DNA of 64,000 nt from Trichococcus paludicola (GCF_003052295.1 NZ_QBLC01000001.1:434001-498000), one strand, 5' to 3'. Positions 7,605-16,299 are shown, numbered from the stretch's first letter. Notes: generated by a model from the sequence alone, not told the origin. A program made the numbers and translations.

Positions 7605-7935
7605 AGAAATGTTAACAATTCTAGGAGGATTTATCTTGCCTTTCGCTATCATACAAGTATGGGGAAGGTTGGTAAACCGCTGGAAAGTAGCTGGAGGTTT
7701 TTTGTCAGCTTTTCTAATTGTTGGTCCAATATGGTTAATGAACCATGGAATGACTTTTTCTCTGATACACCAAACTGGAGGAGCTTTTGTTGATATGGGA
7801 TTAGCAACTGGCGTAGGTATATTTGTGTATGGATTGTTAGGAGGAAAAAGTTTTCAAAAATCACTATACTTATTATCGGCTGCACTCCGTGGTGGGCTAA
7901 TTGCAGGTATTTTACTCTATTTAGTCAGTAAGTAA
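7597..7935 (+). CDS. Small integral membrane protein, paralogue 2 of a tandem pair
   Basis: 112 residues with about four hydrophobic helices. It overlaps the preceding gene by 8 nt, with AAGGAAGGGG upstream of ATG 7597. It shares the VDMG motif and the spacing of helices with paralogue 1. Stable overlap and paralogy suggest a heteromeric membrane unit, substrate unknown. Confidence 0.65.
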   Translation: MYREMLTILGGFILPFAIIQVWGRLVNRWKVAGGFLSAFLIVGPIWLMNHGMTFSLIHQTGGAFVDMGLATGVGIFVYGLLGGKSFQKSLYLLSAALRGGLIAGILLYLVSK

Positions 7936-8112
7936 CGATCCTTATATGAGTTTTATGACTTCCAAAAAATATTTTATGGGCGGTGCACTTGCTGCGCATC
8001 AATTTGAAAATAGTTGATTGTAAACCAAAGAATAAGAAAAATAAGGTCTCAAGAAAGCTTGCAAAGCTTCCCGATTCTCAAACCGCAAATAGCGCGCATA
8101 TTACAAATTGGG

Positions 8113-8145
8113 TGATCCTATTCGGAAGAGTGGGATCTTTTTTTA
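8113..8145 (+). terminator. Terminator before the MarR operon
   Basis: GATCCTATTC and GAGTGGGATC form a stem followed by seven T. It is 180 nt past the membrane protein pair; the stretch between holds no gene I can support. Near-copy of the 7000-7032 terminator. Confidence 0.7.
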
Positions 8146-8193
8146 TAGGTTCAAAAAAAAGCAGCATGTCCGATTGCTTTCCAGGCAAATAGC

Positions 8194-8222
8194 TTTACAA
8201 AAGTTAGTTGCTGGTTTATGAT
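8194..8222 (+). promoter_or_regulatory. Promoter of the marR-nitroreductase operon
   Basis: TTTACA at 8194-8199, 17-bp spacer, TATGAT at 8217-8222. The two palindromic sites that follow overlap the start-site region. Confidence 0.65.
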
Positions 8223-8248
8223 TGACTAATCAACAGTTGACTAGTCAA
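8222..8248. promoter_or_regulatory. Twin palindromic operators (TTGACTARTCAA)
   Basis: TTGACTAATCAA at 8222-8233 and the perfect palindrome TTGACTAGTCAA at 8237-8248 lie 15 bp centre to centre, just downstream of the -10 and before the marR-family gene. Two tandem palindromes at a self-regulated MarR promoter is the classic arrangement. Confidence 0.7.
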
Positions 8249-8293
8249 TTGTTCGGTCGTTCAGGAAAATCCGCATAATCGAGGTGAAATTTT

Positions 8294-8707
8294 ATGAACT
8301 TGAGAGATGTAAGCAGGTTGCTTTATCAGATCAAACTCACAAATCAGGAAATCAACACGCTGTTCGAAAAAGAAACAGGCTTCAGTTTGACGCGGTATGA
8401 GATGCTGATGTTCCTGAAAGAAAAAGGGACATGTTCCCAAAATCAGATCCAGACTGAAATGAAGATAGACAGTGCCGCAATCACGCGCCATCTGAAAATA
8501 TTGGAACAAAAGGGCTACGTCATCCGTAATAGGAACGCAGACAACAACAGAGAGATCTTTGTCCAATTATCCGAGCAGGCGATCCAAGATTTGGCAGCTT
8601 GCGGAAAAGAACATGATGAGGGGAAATCTTCCTTGTCGCTGTCATTAAGCGATGAGGAAGCAGAGCAATTATCCAAGTTGCTCAACAAACTATACTTGAA
8701 AAGATAA
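8294..8707 (+). CDS. MarR-family transcriptional regulator
   Basis: 137-residue winged-helix DNA-binding protein. The HTH runs through NQIQTEMKIDSAAITRHLKILEQ-like text at about residues 55-78, and the wing is RNRNADNNREIFVQLS. It begins behind GAGGTG and is 20 nt from the nitroreductase gene. The twin operator just upstream implies autoregulation and control of the downstream oxidoreductases; the inducer may be a redox-active or phenolic compound, as in related systems. Confidence 0.88.
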   Translation: MNLRDVSRLLYQIKLTNQEINTLFEKETGFSLTRYEMLMFLKEKGTCSQNQIQTEMKIDSAAITRHLKILEQKGYVIRNRNADNNREIFVQLSEQAIQDLAACGKEHDEGKSSLSLSLSDEEAEQLSKLLNKLYLKR

Positions 8708-8726
8708 AAAGAAAGAGGCTGCAAAC

Positions 8727-9365
8727 ATGACAAACAAACTTATCAACAACGATTTTTCGGATATCGCATTCGGAAGAAAATCGATCCGTCTTTATGATGA
8801 AAATTTTAAAATCAGTCAAGAAGAAATGCTGGAAATGATCCAGAAAGCCACGACGACGCCTTCATCCGTAAACATGCAACCTTGGCGTTTTGTGGTAGTC
8901 GAGAGCGAGGAAGCAAAAGCCAATCTGAAACCGCTGATCCGTTTCAACACAAGACAAAATGACACTTCATCAGCGATGGTCCTGATATTTGGGGATATGC
9001 AATGCTACGAGCATGGGGAAGAAATCTACGATGCAGCTGTCGAACAAGGCAAAATGTCCGCCGAAGTCCGGGACCAACAATTAGCCGCCATCATTCCTTA
9101 CTACAAGAACTTTTCAAAAGAACAGATGAATGATGTTGTCAAAATCGATTCCAGTTTGGCAGCGATGCAATTCATGCTGGTTGCCCGTGCCCATGGCTAT
9201 GACACGAACCCTATCGGAGGATTTGAGGCGGATCAATTAGCAGAGGCAGTCGATTTGGACAAAGAAAGATACGTGCCGGTAATGATCCTGTCCATCGGCA
9301 AGGCAATGGAAGAAGGCTACGAATCCGTACGGTTTGCGCCAGAAAAAATAACTAATTTTAAGTAG
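8727..9365 (+). CDS. Nitroreductase-family FMN oxidoreductase
   Basis: 212-residue flavoprotein. The FMN-binding start is FGRKSIRLYDENF, followed by TTPSSVNMQPWRFVVV (phosphate/flavin contact), and the C-terminal part is YVPVMILSIGK. Such enzymes use NAD(P)H to reduce nitroaromatics or quinones. It is the second gene of the MarR operon, and its downstream neighbour is a small monooxygenase 8 nt away, so a role in quinone or electrophile detoxification is a reasonable inference. Confidence 0.87.
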   Translation: MTNKLINNDFSDIAFGRKSIRLYDENFKISQEEMLEMIQKATTTPSSVNMQPWRFVVVESEEAKANLKPLIRFNTRQNDTSSAMVLIFGDMQCYEHGEEIYDAAVEQGKMSAEVRDQQLAAIIPYYKNFSKEQMNDVVKIDSSLAAMQFMLVARAHGYDTNPIGGFEADQLAEAVDLDKERYVPVMILSIGKAMEEGYESVRFAPEKITNFK

Positions 9366-9373
9366 GTGGAGAA

Positions 9374-9661
9374 ATGATAGTAATCAATGCAGAATTTTAT
9401 ATTAAACCCGAGCAAAAACAAAAATTCTTAAATGAAATTGCAGAACTAATTAAGGAATCTAGGAAAGAAGAAGGCTGCGTGTCTTATCAACTTTACCAAG
9501 CTGTTACAGATGAAAATAGTTTTGTAATGGTTGAAAAATGGGAAAACCGACAAGCGATTGAGTTACATAATAAAATGTCTCACTTACAAAATTTCGCTGA
9601 GAAAGTTCCTAATTATAGCCGTAACGCGCCTCAAATTACGGTTAGTCTTGTAAAAGACTAA
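9374..9661 (+). CDS. Putative quinol monooxygenase (ABM domain)
   Basis: 95-residue ferredoxin-like dimeric monooxygenase of the antibiotic biosynthesis monooxygenase/YgiN type. Typical text: INAEFYIKPEQKQKFL at the start, EEGCVSYQLYQ, and FVMVEKWENRQAIELH with conserved Trp and His. It follows the nitroreductase by 8 nt behind GGTGGAG. The gene is clearly AT-richer than the two upstream genes, which suggests it joined the operon separately. Confidence 0.82.
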   Translation: MIVINAEFYIKPEQKQKFLNEIAELIKESRKEEGCVSYQLYQAVTDENSFVMVEKWENRQAIELHNKMSHLQNFAEKVPNYSRNAPQITVSLVKD

Positions 9662-9744
9662 TTGAAATCTTCTCAATACCCAAATTCCAAAAGATGCTTG
9701 ATAAAATTGCGTTCCTTTAAAATATATATACTCAGCTTTGGCCC

Positions 9745-9779
9745 AAAAGACCTCATTTTCTGAAAGAGTGAGGTCTTTT
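9745..9779. terminator. Terminator after the MarR operon
   Basis: AAAAGACCTCA is inverted as TGAGGTCTTTT, symmetrical and with T/A runs on both sides, so it can work in both directions. Confidence 0.75.
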
Positions 9780-9961
9780 GATATATAGATATCCATCTCT
9801 TAAAGAACTCATACAACGCGGATGAAGAGAAGGTTGCGAGGCTACATTTTTCTATTCTATTCAAGTCTAAACGAATCTGTTCAGATTTTCTAAGGCTTAT
9901 CATTTCAAAATTGTAAGTAAGTGTATTAGACTATTCTTACAAAGACAAAGGAGTGAATTAG

Positions 9962-10855
9962 ATGGCTGAACCTATTTTGAAGGATCCAAGAGAGTTGTAT
10001 CACACTGGAAAATTTGCAGATCAGGATCAAGACACACCTGCTTTGCAAGATAAGATGCTTCCGAAACCCGATTGCGGGGAGGAAAGCTACGTAGGCAACC
10101 ACTTGCTGGAGAATCGCCGTGTATTGATCACTGGTGGGGATTCCGGAATCGGACGGGCTGCAGCGATAGCTTATGCCAGAGAAGGCGCCGATGTAGCGAT
10201 CCAATTTTTCCCTGGCGAAGAACGCGATGCAAAAGAAGTCGCTGATTATATAGAGAAGGCCGGCAGGAAGGCTGTCTTGCTTCCATACGACCTTCGCGAT
10301 GAAAGTAAATACCAAGAAATAATCGATAAAACAGTCGAAGCATTAGGCGGTTTGGACACACTTGTATTGAATGCCGCACAGCAGATTGCGCGGGAGTCCA
10401 TTTCGGAGTTGCCGTTGGAACAAGTCAAAGATACCTTCACGGTCAACATCATTTCGATGTTTGGTTTGGTGAAAGCTGCTGAGCCGCATCTGCCGGCGGG
10501 AGGCGCGATCATCACGACAACATCGATTCAGGCATACGATCCAAGTGCCCATTTGATGGATTATGCCGCAACCAAATCCGCAATCGTCAGTTTCACGATC
10601 AGTTTGGCGAAACAGTTCGCCAAAAAAGGCATCCGCGTGAACGGGGTGGCGCCGGGGCCAATCTGGACGCCGTTGCAATTGGATCATGGGCAACCGAGAG
10701 GTGCTTTGCCGGAATTCGGACAGAAAACCTTGTTGGGAAGAGCAGGGCAGCCAATCGAACTTGCGCATGTCTACGTTTTCTTGGCATCCAACAACGCCAG
10801 CTATGTTACCGCCCAAATCTATGGCGTTACCGGCGGCGACGTTATTGACCTTTAA
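9962..10855 (+). CDS. SDR-family oxidoreductase (YhdF/YghA-like)
   Basis: 297-residue short-chain dehydrogenase with the long N-terminal extension typical of the YhdF group. NAD(P)-binding GGDSGIGRAAA is near residue 60, then LVLNAAQQ, and the catalytic Ser-Tyr-Lys is carried by TTTSIQAYDP and MDYAATKSAI. The C-terminal Gly-rich end (GVTGGDVIDL) is normal. Many homologues belong to general stress regulons, but nothing here shows its substrate. Monocistronic. Confidence 0.85.
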   Translation: MAEPILKDPRELYHTGKFADQDQDTPALQDKMLPKPDCGEESYVGNHLLENRRVLITGGDSGIGRAAAIAYAREGADVAIQFFPGEERDAKEVADYIEKAGRKAVLLPYDLRDESKYQEIIDKTVEALGGLDTLVLNAAQQIARESISELPLEQVKDTFTVNIISMFGLVKAAEPHLPAGGAIITTTSIQAYDPSAHLMDYAATKSAIVSFTISLAKQFAKKGIRVNGVAPGPIWTPLQLDHGQPRGALPEFGQKTLLGRAGQPIELAHVYVFLASNNASYVTAQIYGVTGGDVIDL

Positions 10856-10959
10856 GAAAAATTGCAGAAAGAAAAGGGAATGGGAGCATCAGATGATTGC
10901 TTTCGTTCCTCTTTTTTGGAACTTACAGAATAAAAATAAAAATTCCCAAGAGAGTTAAA

Positions 10960-11158
10960 TGTTCCTGCACTTGCCGCTAGGAATCATTGAACCGGCGTTG
11001 CTCGGGGTCATGATGCGTACAGGTATGAAAGCAATCGGTGTGATGTTGGCGAGTTCCGCTTTTTGAGGAAACCCAACCTTCATCTCGGCGTTTGTTTTGA
11101 CGAACGTGCTGGTGATGAGGAATGAAACAATTGTGATGAAGGTCAAAATACAGCATTA
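10960..11158 (+). pseudogene. Decayed membrane transporter fragment (possible PTS EIIC remnant)
   Basis: One frame reads FLHLPLGIIEPALLGVMMRT, then a TGA, then in the same frame GNPTFISAFVLTNVLVM. The IEPALxGVxxR text resembles the conserved ITEP-A-L/YGV segment of glucose/beta-glucoside PTS EIIC proteins. There is no upstream coding sequence, so this would be a short relic. Identification is tentative. Confidence 0.3.
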
Positions 11159-11163
11159 ATTTT

Positions 11164-11206
11164 CAGACCGACTATCCATGTTAACATGCGGATAGCCGGT
11201 CTTTTT
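11164..11206. terminator. Bidirectional terminator
   Basis: AGACCGACTATCC pairs with GGATAGCCGGTCT and is followed by five T. Confidence 0.75.
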
Positions 11207-11286
11207 GGCATCGTTTTCATCATTGACAGAACAAGAACATGACATATATCATGAAAAACGTTCACAAATTGTTAATAATAAATCCG

Positions 11287-11315
11287 TTGTATGCGCTAAA
11301 AATGCGTGGTATATT
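11287..11315 (+). promoter_or_regulatory. Promoter of the GPH transporter gene
   Basis: TTGTAT at 11287-11292, 17-bp spacer, TATATT at 11310-11315. It predicts a leader of about 135 nt. A TGAAAACGTTTAT stretch near 11344 loosely resembles a catabolite (cre) site, with mismatches at its 3' end. Confidence 0.65.
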
Positions 11316-11458
11316 CTGTGTGTAAATGTTACGTCGTTTCATTTGAAAACGTTTATTATTTTTTAAACGCAACCAAGTATCGCATGGTGATATTGTTTCT
11401 ATCCGTCTTATCAACTGGGTCGGCGTCGATTTATCAATATAAGAAAAGGGGTCATGAA

Positions 11459-12910
11459 ATGCAACACGCAAGCGCAAATAAAGTACAAAATGTAACCGAT
11501 GACAAGAAGAATGTAAGGGAATTCGGTCTGATTGATAAATTAGCCTATATGGCGGGGGACATCGCAAATGACTTGTTCTTCATCTTTTCAAGTTCTTTCT
11601 TGATGTTGTTCTATACCAAAGTATTGGGGATCAGCGGAGCAGTTGTAGGTACGTTATTCTTGTCAGCTAGGATTGTCGATGCTTTTACGGATATGGGGAT
11701 GGGACGTCTGGTTGATACGCTGAAACCTTCAAAAGACGGCCGCTTCCGAGTTTGGATTAAACGCGTAGCGCCATTCGCTGTTATCGCCGGCTTCCTGATG
11801 TTCTTGTCAGTCGTTCAAAACTGGTCCATGACTGCAAAAATCGTCTATATCTTCGTGACATACCTGTTCTGGGGTAGCATCTGCTACACAGCAATCAACA
11901 TCCCTTATGGATCGATGGCATCCGTAATCAGCGAGAAACCTGAAGATCGCGCTTCCCTATCTGTATTCCGCAGCATGGGAGCCAGCCTTGCCAGCATCTT
12001 CATCTCATTCTTTGTTCCATTGTTCGTCTACACGACTGATGCAAACGGTGCACAGATTGTTATTCCTGAACGCTTCACGCTCCTGGCCGGTGTTTTTGCT
12101 GTTCTTGCTTTCGCCCTGTATCAATTCTGCTATCACTTCACGATCGAACGTGTACAGATTCCGCAAAAACCGGAAACTGAAAAACAATCTTTCGGTAAAG
12201 AAATGGCCGTTCTAGTTAAAGGCTTATCAACAAACCGCGCACTGGGCGGTATCATTGCTGCTGCAATCTTCCTATTGTTGTCCATGTTATTGGTGAACAC
12301 AATGAACGCCTATCTGTATGCTGATTATTTCAAGAGCTCCAAAACATTGGCTGTAGCCGGTATCCTAGGAACTGTCGGAACATTGATGCTTGCACCTTTC
12401 GCACAAAAAATCGCTTCCCGTTTTGGTAAAAAAGAATCAGCGACAGTAGCGTTGTTCTTCTCGGCAATTGTATACGCTGTCCTTTACTTTATGCATACGG
12501 ATAATGTTATGGTATTCCTTCCGATGGCATTCCTTGCAAGTCTGGGAATGAACTACTTCAACGTAGTTATCTGGGCTTTCATCACGGACATCATTGACTA
12601 CCAAGAAGTGAAAACTGGAACTGCGGACAGCGGTACAGTATACGCCGTCTACTCCTTCTCAAGAAAACTTGGACAAGCCTTGGCGGGCGGTTTGGGCGGA
12701 TTCGCTCTGGCTGCTATCGGTTACGCATCAGCGGCAGCAACACAAGAAGCAGCCGTCCTTGACAGCATCTACGATGTGGCTACGCTTGTACCAGCTATCG
12801 GGTACACAGGCGTTGCGTTATGTCTATGGTTCATCTATCCGTTGACTAAAGAAAAAGTTGCAGAAAACGTGGCGATCTTGTCAGAACGCCGTAAACAAGC
12901 AGCAAAATAA
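11459..12910 (+). CDS. GPH-family sugar:cation symporter
   Basis: 483-residue twelve-helix transporter of the glycoside-pentoside-hexuronide:cation family. Family text: KLAYMAGDIANDLFF in helix 1, ARIVDAFTDMGMGRLVDT between helices 2 and 3, NIPYGSMASVIS, and FITDIIDYQEVKTGT late in the protein. The start at 11459 follows AAAAGGGG at 7 nt; the frame is open further upstream but that part lies over and beyond the promoter. Monocistronic with its own terminator; no glycosidase is adjacent, so the sugar cannot be inferred. Confidence 0.88.
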   Translation: MQHASANKVQNVTDDKKNVREFGLIDKLAYMAGDIANDLFFIFSSSFLMLFYTKVLGISGAVVGTLFLSARIVDAFTDMGMGRLVDTLKPSKDGRFRVWIKRVAPFAVIAGFLMFLSVVQNWSMTAKIVYIFVTYLFWGSICYTAINIPYGSMASVISEKPEDRASLSVFRSMGASLASIFISFFVPLFVYTTDANGAQIVIPERFTLLAGVFAVLAFALYQFCYHFTIERVQIPQKPETEKQSFGKEMAVLVKGLSTNRALGGIIAAAIFLLLSMLLVNTMNAYLYADYFKSSKTLAVAGILGTVGTLMLAPFAQKIASRFGKKESATVALFFSAIVYAVLYFMHTDNVMVFLPMAFLASLGMNYFNVVIWAFITDIIDYQEVKTGTADSGTVYAVYSFSRKLGQALAGGLGGFALAAIGYASAAATQEAAVLDSIYDVATLVPAIGYTGVALCLWFIYPLTKEKVAENVAILSERRKQAAK

Positions 12911-12928
12911 AAAAATAAATTAGCTCGT

Positions 12929-12971
12929 AAAAAGGGGCACTATCCTATTGATTAGGCTGGTGCCTCTTTTT
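12929..12971 (+). terminator. Terminator after the GPH transporter
   Basis: AAAAAGGGGCAC pairs with GTGCCTCTTTTT across a loop of about 20 nt. Confidence 0.75.
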
Positions 12972-13003
12972 GTGTGCTGTTTTTTCTGAATGTCTGAACG
13001 TCA

Positions 13004-13131
13004 TCTCCGGCCGAGAGAACCTTCGCCGGAGATGCAATCCGATTTCATCACCAACTTCGGCGGACATCCACTGACCGGAGCTGAGGTCCTGAACATATCC
13101 GCTTCTCCGGTCAGGCAACCTTCGCCGGAGA
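13004..13131. repeat. Phased 50-bp hairpin array B (3 units)
   Basis: Left arms start at 13005 (CTCCGG), 13055 (CTTCGG) and 13105 (CTCCGG); right arms CCGGAG at 13026, 13075 and 13125. Exactly 50 bp between left arms. Unit 1 pairs TCTCCGGC with GCCGGAGA. It sits between the transporter terminator and the next promoter. Confidence 0.85.
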
Positions 13132-13313
13132 AGGCGATCCACTATAGCAACATCCAAGTCCGTTTGATGGCACTAAACTACAATCGTACAAAAAAATATT
13201 TTGTTTACAAAGACGCTACAAACTTTGTGTATATTTCATTTTATTTTGACGGGATTTTTACATTGTCTTGCTATAGTAGATTAATAAGTAAATAAAGGGA
13301 GGAGTCCTGAAAA

Positions 13314-13982
13314 TTGTCCTATCTAACAGCGCAATCCGGCAGTGATGGATTGGCGGACAACAGCATGGAGTTTGTTATGTTCTTCTGCGACAAACAGGAA
13401 GTTTCCGCCATCAAAGTCGATGTTCGGATGAACAAGGAACACCAACTTGTTCTGCATCACGATACATTGGAAGATGGAAAGTGTTATGTAGCCTTGGGAG
13501 ATGTTTTTGCATATATCGCCGGGGGGAAAAGTCCAATCCGCATCAATTGCGACCTGAAGGAAACCGGTCTCGAAGAGGCGGTGTACGGATTGGCCGACAA
13601 ATATGATCTTTGGCCGCAAGTGGAACTGAGCGGAACGGTGGCCTGTAGATATCTATCAAAGTGGCGCGATCAGATTTTGATGAACATCGAGAATGGCATG
13701 GATGATTCGTTTCATGGCGAGCATATCGGACGATGGGGAGAAAATGTGTTACTCGAAGCGTTGGCCAAATTGTCCCGCAGCCAAGCGAAAGTCATCAACA
13801 TCAATCATCAGTTGTTCACCGATGCCGTTCGGGAAAAAGGTAAGCAGTTGGCGTTGGAGTTTTCCTTGTGGGCTGTGAACGACTTGAACGCAATCGGAAA
13901 TTACGAAAAGGAAAATATCTACAACATCACGACCAGAAAAGCCTGGACCTACATCCAACAGAAAAAGGTGCAGACAGAATGA
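13314..13982 (+). CDS. Glycerophosphodiester phosphodiesterase-like protein
   Basis: 222-residue protein resembling a divergent GDPD TIM barrel. IKVDVRMNKEHQLVLHHD fits the family's E-D-V-T-DG-VLHHD pattern (metal-binding Glu replaced here by Lys-Val-Asp order), followed later by RINCDLKE and ILMNIEN strands. No signal peptide. TTG start behind GGGAGGAG. Family members hydrolyse glycerophosphodiesters; the altered first strand makes activity uncertain. It is flanked on both sides by phased hairpin arrays B and C. Confidence 0.65.
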   Translation: MSYLTAQSGSDGLADNSMEFVMFFCDKQEVSAIKVDVRMNKEHQLVLHHDTLEDGKCYVALGDVFAYIAGGKSPIRINCDLKETGLEEAVYGLADKYDLWPQVELSGTVACRYLSKWRDQILMNIENGMDDSFHGEHIGRWGENVLLEALAKLSRSQAKVININHQLFTDAVREKGKQLALEFSLWAVNDLNAIGNYEKENIYNITTRKAWTYIQQKKVQTE

Positions 13983-14010
13983 TTGTACTGCGAAGGTATT
14001 TTTTGCCTGA

Positions 14011-14138
14011 TCTCCGGCCAGGCGGGGCTGGCCGGAGCAGGGGAACAGAATATGGACTCAGCTCCGGTTGGCTGGTGCTCACCGGAGGACAAGTCCGGAT
14101 TGAACCCTATTCTCCGGTGAGGCTTGATTCACCGGAGC
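14011..14138. repeat. Phased 50-bp hairpin array C (3 units)
   Basis: CTCCGG at 14012, 14062, 14112; CCGGAG at 14032, 14082, 14132: period exactly 50 bp for both arms. The inner stem differs but stays paired: unit 1 CCAG with CTGG, unit 3 TGA with TCA. This is the most regular array in the window. Confidence 0.9.
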
Positions 14139-14328
14139 TCACGGTCAGCTTGCGGTCTGCAACGTCGGCGGCCTGTCCGCCGCACATTATATGGCCTCAT
14201 CATTTTCAATTATTCTTAAGCTTTCTCCGTTCCGCACTGTGATATAATAAAGGAACAGTGCATGGAATTCCTGTCGCCGATGCTTCAGCATCAGGAACAT
14301 TCCAGCGAAGCGATAAGGGGATAGTTAA

Positions 14329-14739
14329 TTGGAAAAGTTGAAAAGAAAAATGATACAATTTATGCGCGGGAGATACGGCGCGGATCAGCTATACAACGCG
14401 TTGATCATTTCGGGCATGGTGCTTTATTTCTTGGGGGCAATCACAGACTTTGGTGTGTTAGTTTTCGCCGCGCAAATATTGATTTTCTGGGCCCTGTTCC
14501 GGGTCTACTCGAAAAAAATCAATAAACGCGCCGAGGAAAACCGCAAATTCCTCAAGTGGTGGCAGCCGAACCAGAAAAAGCTGAAGTTGCTTTTCAGAAG
14601 GTTCAAGGAGATCAGAGTGGCCCGTTTCCGCAAGTGTCCTAACTGCAGGACGACTTTGCGTTTGCCCGTCAAACGCGGCAAAAAGACAGTGAAATGTCCG
14701 ACCTGTCATCAAAAATTCGAATCACGCATCATTTTATAA
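14329..14739 (+). CDS. Membrane protein with C-terminal zinc ribbon
   Basis: 136 residues. Two hydrophobic segments (about residues 22-42 and 44-60) are followed by a basic linker and a four-cysteine ribbon CPNCRTTL ... CPTCHQKF at about residues 102-130. The cysteines probably bind zinc, with the ribbon in the cytoplasm. TTG start behind AAGGGG. Function unknown; similar proteins are common in lactic acid bacteria. Confidence 0.75.
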   Translation: MEKLKRKMIQFMRGRYGADQLYNALIISGMVLYFLGAITDFGVLVFAAQILIFWALFRVYSKKINKRAEENRKFLKWWQPNQKKLKLLFRRFKEIRVARFRKCPNCRTTLRLPVKRGKKTVKCPTCHQKFESRIIL

Positions 14740-14747
14740 ACAAAAAA

Positions 14748-14788
14748 GAAGCCTCCGCTCAAATTAAACTGAGCGGAGGCTTTTTTTG
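14748..14788. terminator. Bidirectional terminator
   Basis: GCCTCCGCTCA pairs with TGAGCGGAGGC, with A/T runs on both sides, serving the convergent zinc-ribbon and HAD genes. Confidence 0.85.
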
Positions 14789-14950
14789 TTTAGCATATAT
14801 AAAGTGTTTCATGCATTCCAAAACATTGGCTAGCTTCACGGGTTAGCCCTTTGGAAATTAGATAAATCCTACCCCATTGCGCTCTACGATGATCAGGCGG
14901 CACGATTTCCTAAATTTCTTTCAGGGCTGAACGAACCCGTTCCGCTTTTC

Positions 14951-16168
14951 CTAGGCTTCGTGGATGAGTACTTCTTCTTGTGTTCCCAAAAGGATCGTCT
15001 TTTCGGAAGGGCGCAGGCTGCCTTTGTTTTCGTCGCGTCCCTGCAGAACGATGCGCGGGCTCGCGTCCTCGATTGTGCAGAAAGCTTCGCGCGCCAATTT
15101 TTGGGTGTCATCGTTCATGTAGCGGTTGAAGAGGACGCAGAGTTTGGCGTCCTGCAGTTCCACCATCATATCGTAGTCGCCGGTGCTGTCCCCGAAGAGC
15201 ATCAGCGGCTGTTTTTCGTTGTGCTTCGGCATCAGCTGCTCAGTGATGACTGCAGTTTTACCGGGACCTTTGGTGATGTTCTTGCCGGGTTGCATGCACG
15301 GTTGGATCAGGCCGTTTTCATCCTTATTGTAATACATGCCGATGACGTGCTCATTGTCCAACCCGTAACCGAAGTCCGGATGCGTTGCGGCGACCTGGAC
15401 GACATCCGCCGGTGAAGCCGAAATGACATAGACGACGATGCCGTTCGCCTTCAGGACGTGGTAGAGTTCCTTCAATTCGCTAGGGAACGCCAAGCCTGTA
15501 TCGTAATGGGAAACGATGACGCCGGCTTTGCTAGGCAATTCACCGGGGCTTGTCAAAGTCACGCGTTCAAATTTGCCGTACTGCAACCAATAAGAAATTG
15601 ATTGGTAAGCCAGTTGGCGCAAATCTTCGCTGGTGCGTTGCGCGAAAAGATAAGTCATCCAAGGATACCCGGCTTTTCTTTTGAAGTCGCCGTTGATGAC
15701 CGTGTAGAACAGACGGATTTTTGCGGCGAACTCTTCATAATAAGAAGTTTTTTTTGCTTCTTCCAATGAAAGTGTACCGCCTTGCATAAAACCTTCATAT
15801 TGTTTGTACAACCAAGCATAGGCTGTGCGGATATCGTCAGCGATATTGCCGATTGTAGCAAGCGGATTGGTCTTATCAAGGAGCGTCGTCTCTGATGCGC
15901 CGACATTCTCGAGGCCATCCGTCAGAATCGCATGGAACTGATCGGGCGTCAAACGGTAATCCAGATGCAGCAACATGTAAAGCATCAAGGTATCTTCGAT
16001 ATCCATGATGGCGGAAGTATTGTCGAAGTCAAATACAACGTAAGGAGGATCAGCTGGATCGAAGGAGCTGCTTTGGTTCCCGTGGGCTGCGATGACAGCA
16101 TTCAGCGCTTGGTGCGTATGTGGTGCCCAGTTTTTGGAAGAAAGGATTTTATTATGTTTTTCTGGCAA
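14951..16168 (-). CDS. HAD-superfamily phosphatase (PchP/phosphoserine phosphatase-like)
   Basis: 405-residue cytoplasmic haloacid dehalogenase-type hydrolase. Motif I is VVFDFDNTSA with nucleophile Asp and general acid Asp; motif II lies around VVYVISASPAD; motif III Lys is in NITKGPGKTAVI; motif IV is LMFGDSTGDYDMM with metal-binding Asp. The large helical cap between motifs I and II puts it near phosphorylcholine/phosphoserine phosphatases. Substrate unknown. Monocistronic. Confidence 0.8.
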   Translation of the reverse strand: MPEKHNKILSSKNWAPHTHQALNAVIAAHGNQSSSFDPADPPYVVFDFDNTSAIMDIEDTLMLYMLLHLDYRLTPDQFHAILTDGLENVGASETTLLDKTNPLATIGNIADDIRTAYAWLYKQYEGFMQGGTLSLEEAKKTSYYEEFAAKIRLFYTVINGDFKRKAGYPWMTYLFAQRTSEDLRQLAYQSISYWLQYGKFERVTLTSPGELPSKAGVIVSHYDTGLAFPSELKELYHVLKANGIVVYVISASPADVVQVAATHPDFGYGLDNEHVIGMYYNKDENGLIQPCMQPGKNITKGPGKTAVITEQLMPKHNEKQPLMLFGDSTGDYDMMVELQDAKLCVLFNRYMNDDTQKLAREAFCTIEDASPRIVLQGRDENKGSLRPSEKTILLGTQEEVLIHEA

Positions 16169-16299
16169 AGTAAGTACCCCTTTATCATGGAATTTTCATA
16201 TGAAGTCATTCTATCAAAAAACGATTGAAAGATATACTGAAATGTGCCCGTTTCGGCTAATCCGAGTAATAACCCTGAAATGAAATGAGAAATGTAAAT

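Noticed and set aside
7983-8192. 69-codon open frame between membrane pair and MarR operon
   Set aside because: No ribosome site, runs through a terminator hairpin and has no recognisable protein character.
13868-14242. Open frame running from the GDPD-like gene into array C
   Set aside because: It overlaps a supported gene in another frame and its end is hairpin sequence.
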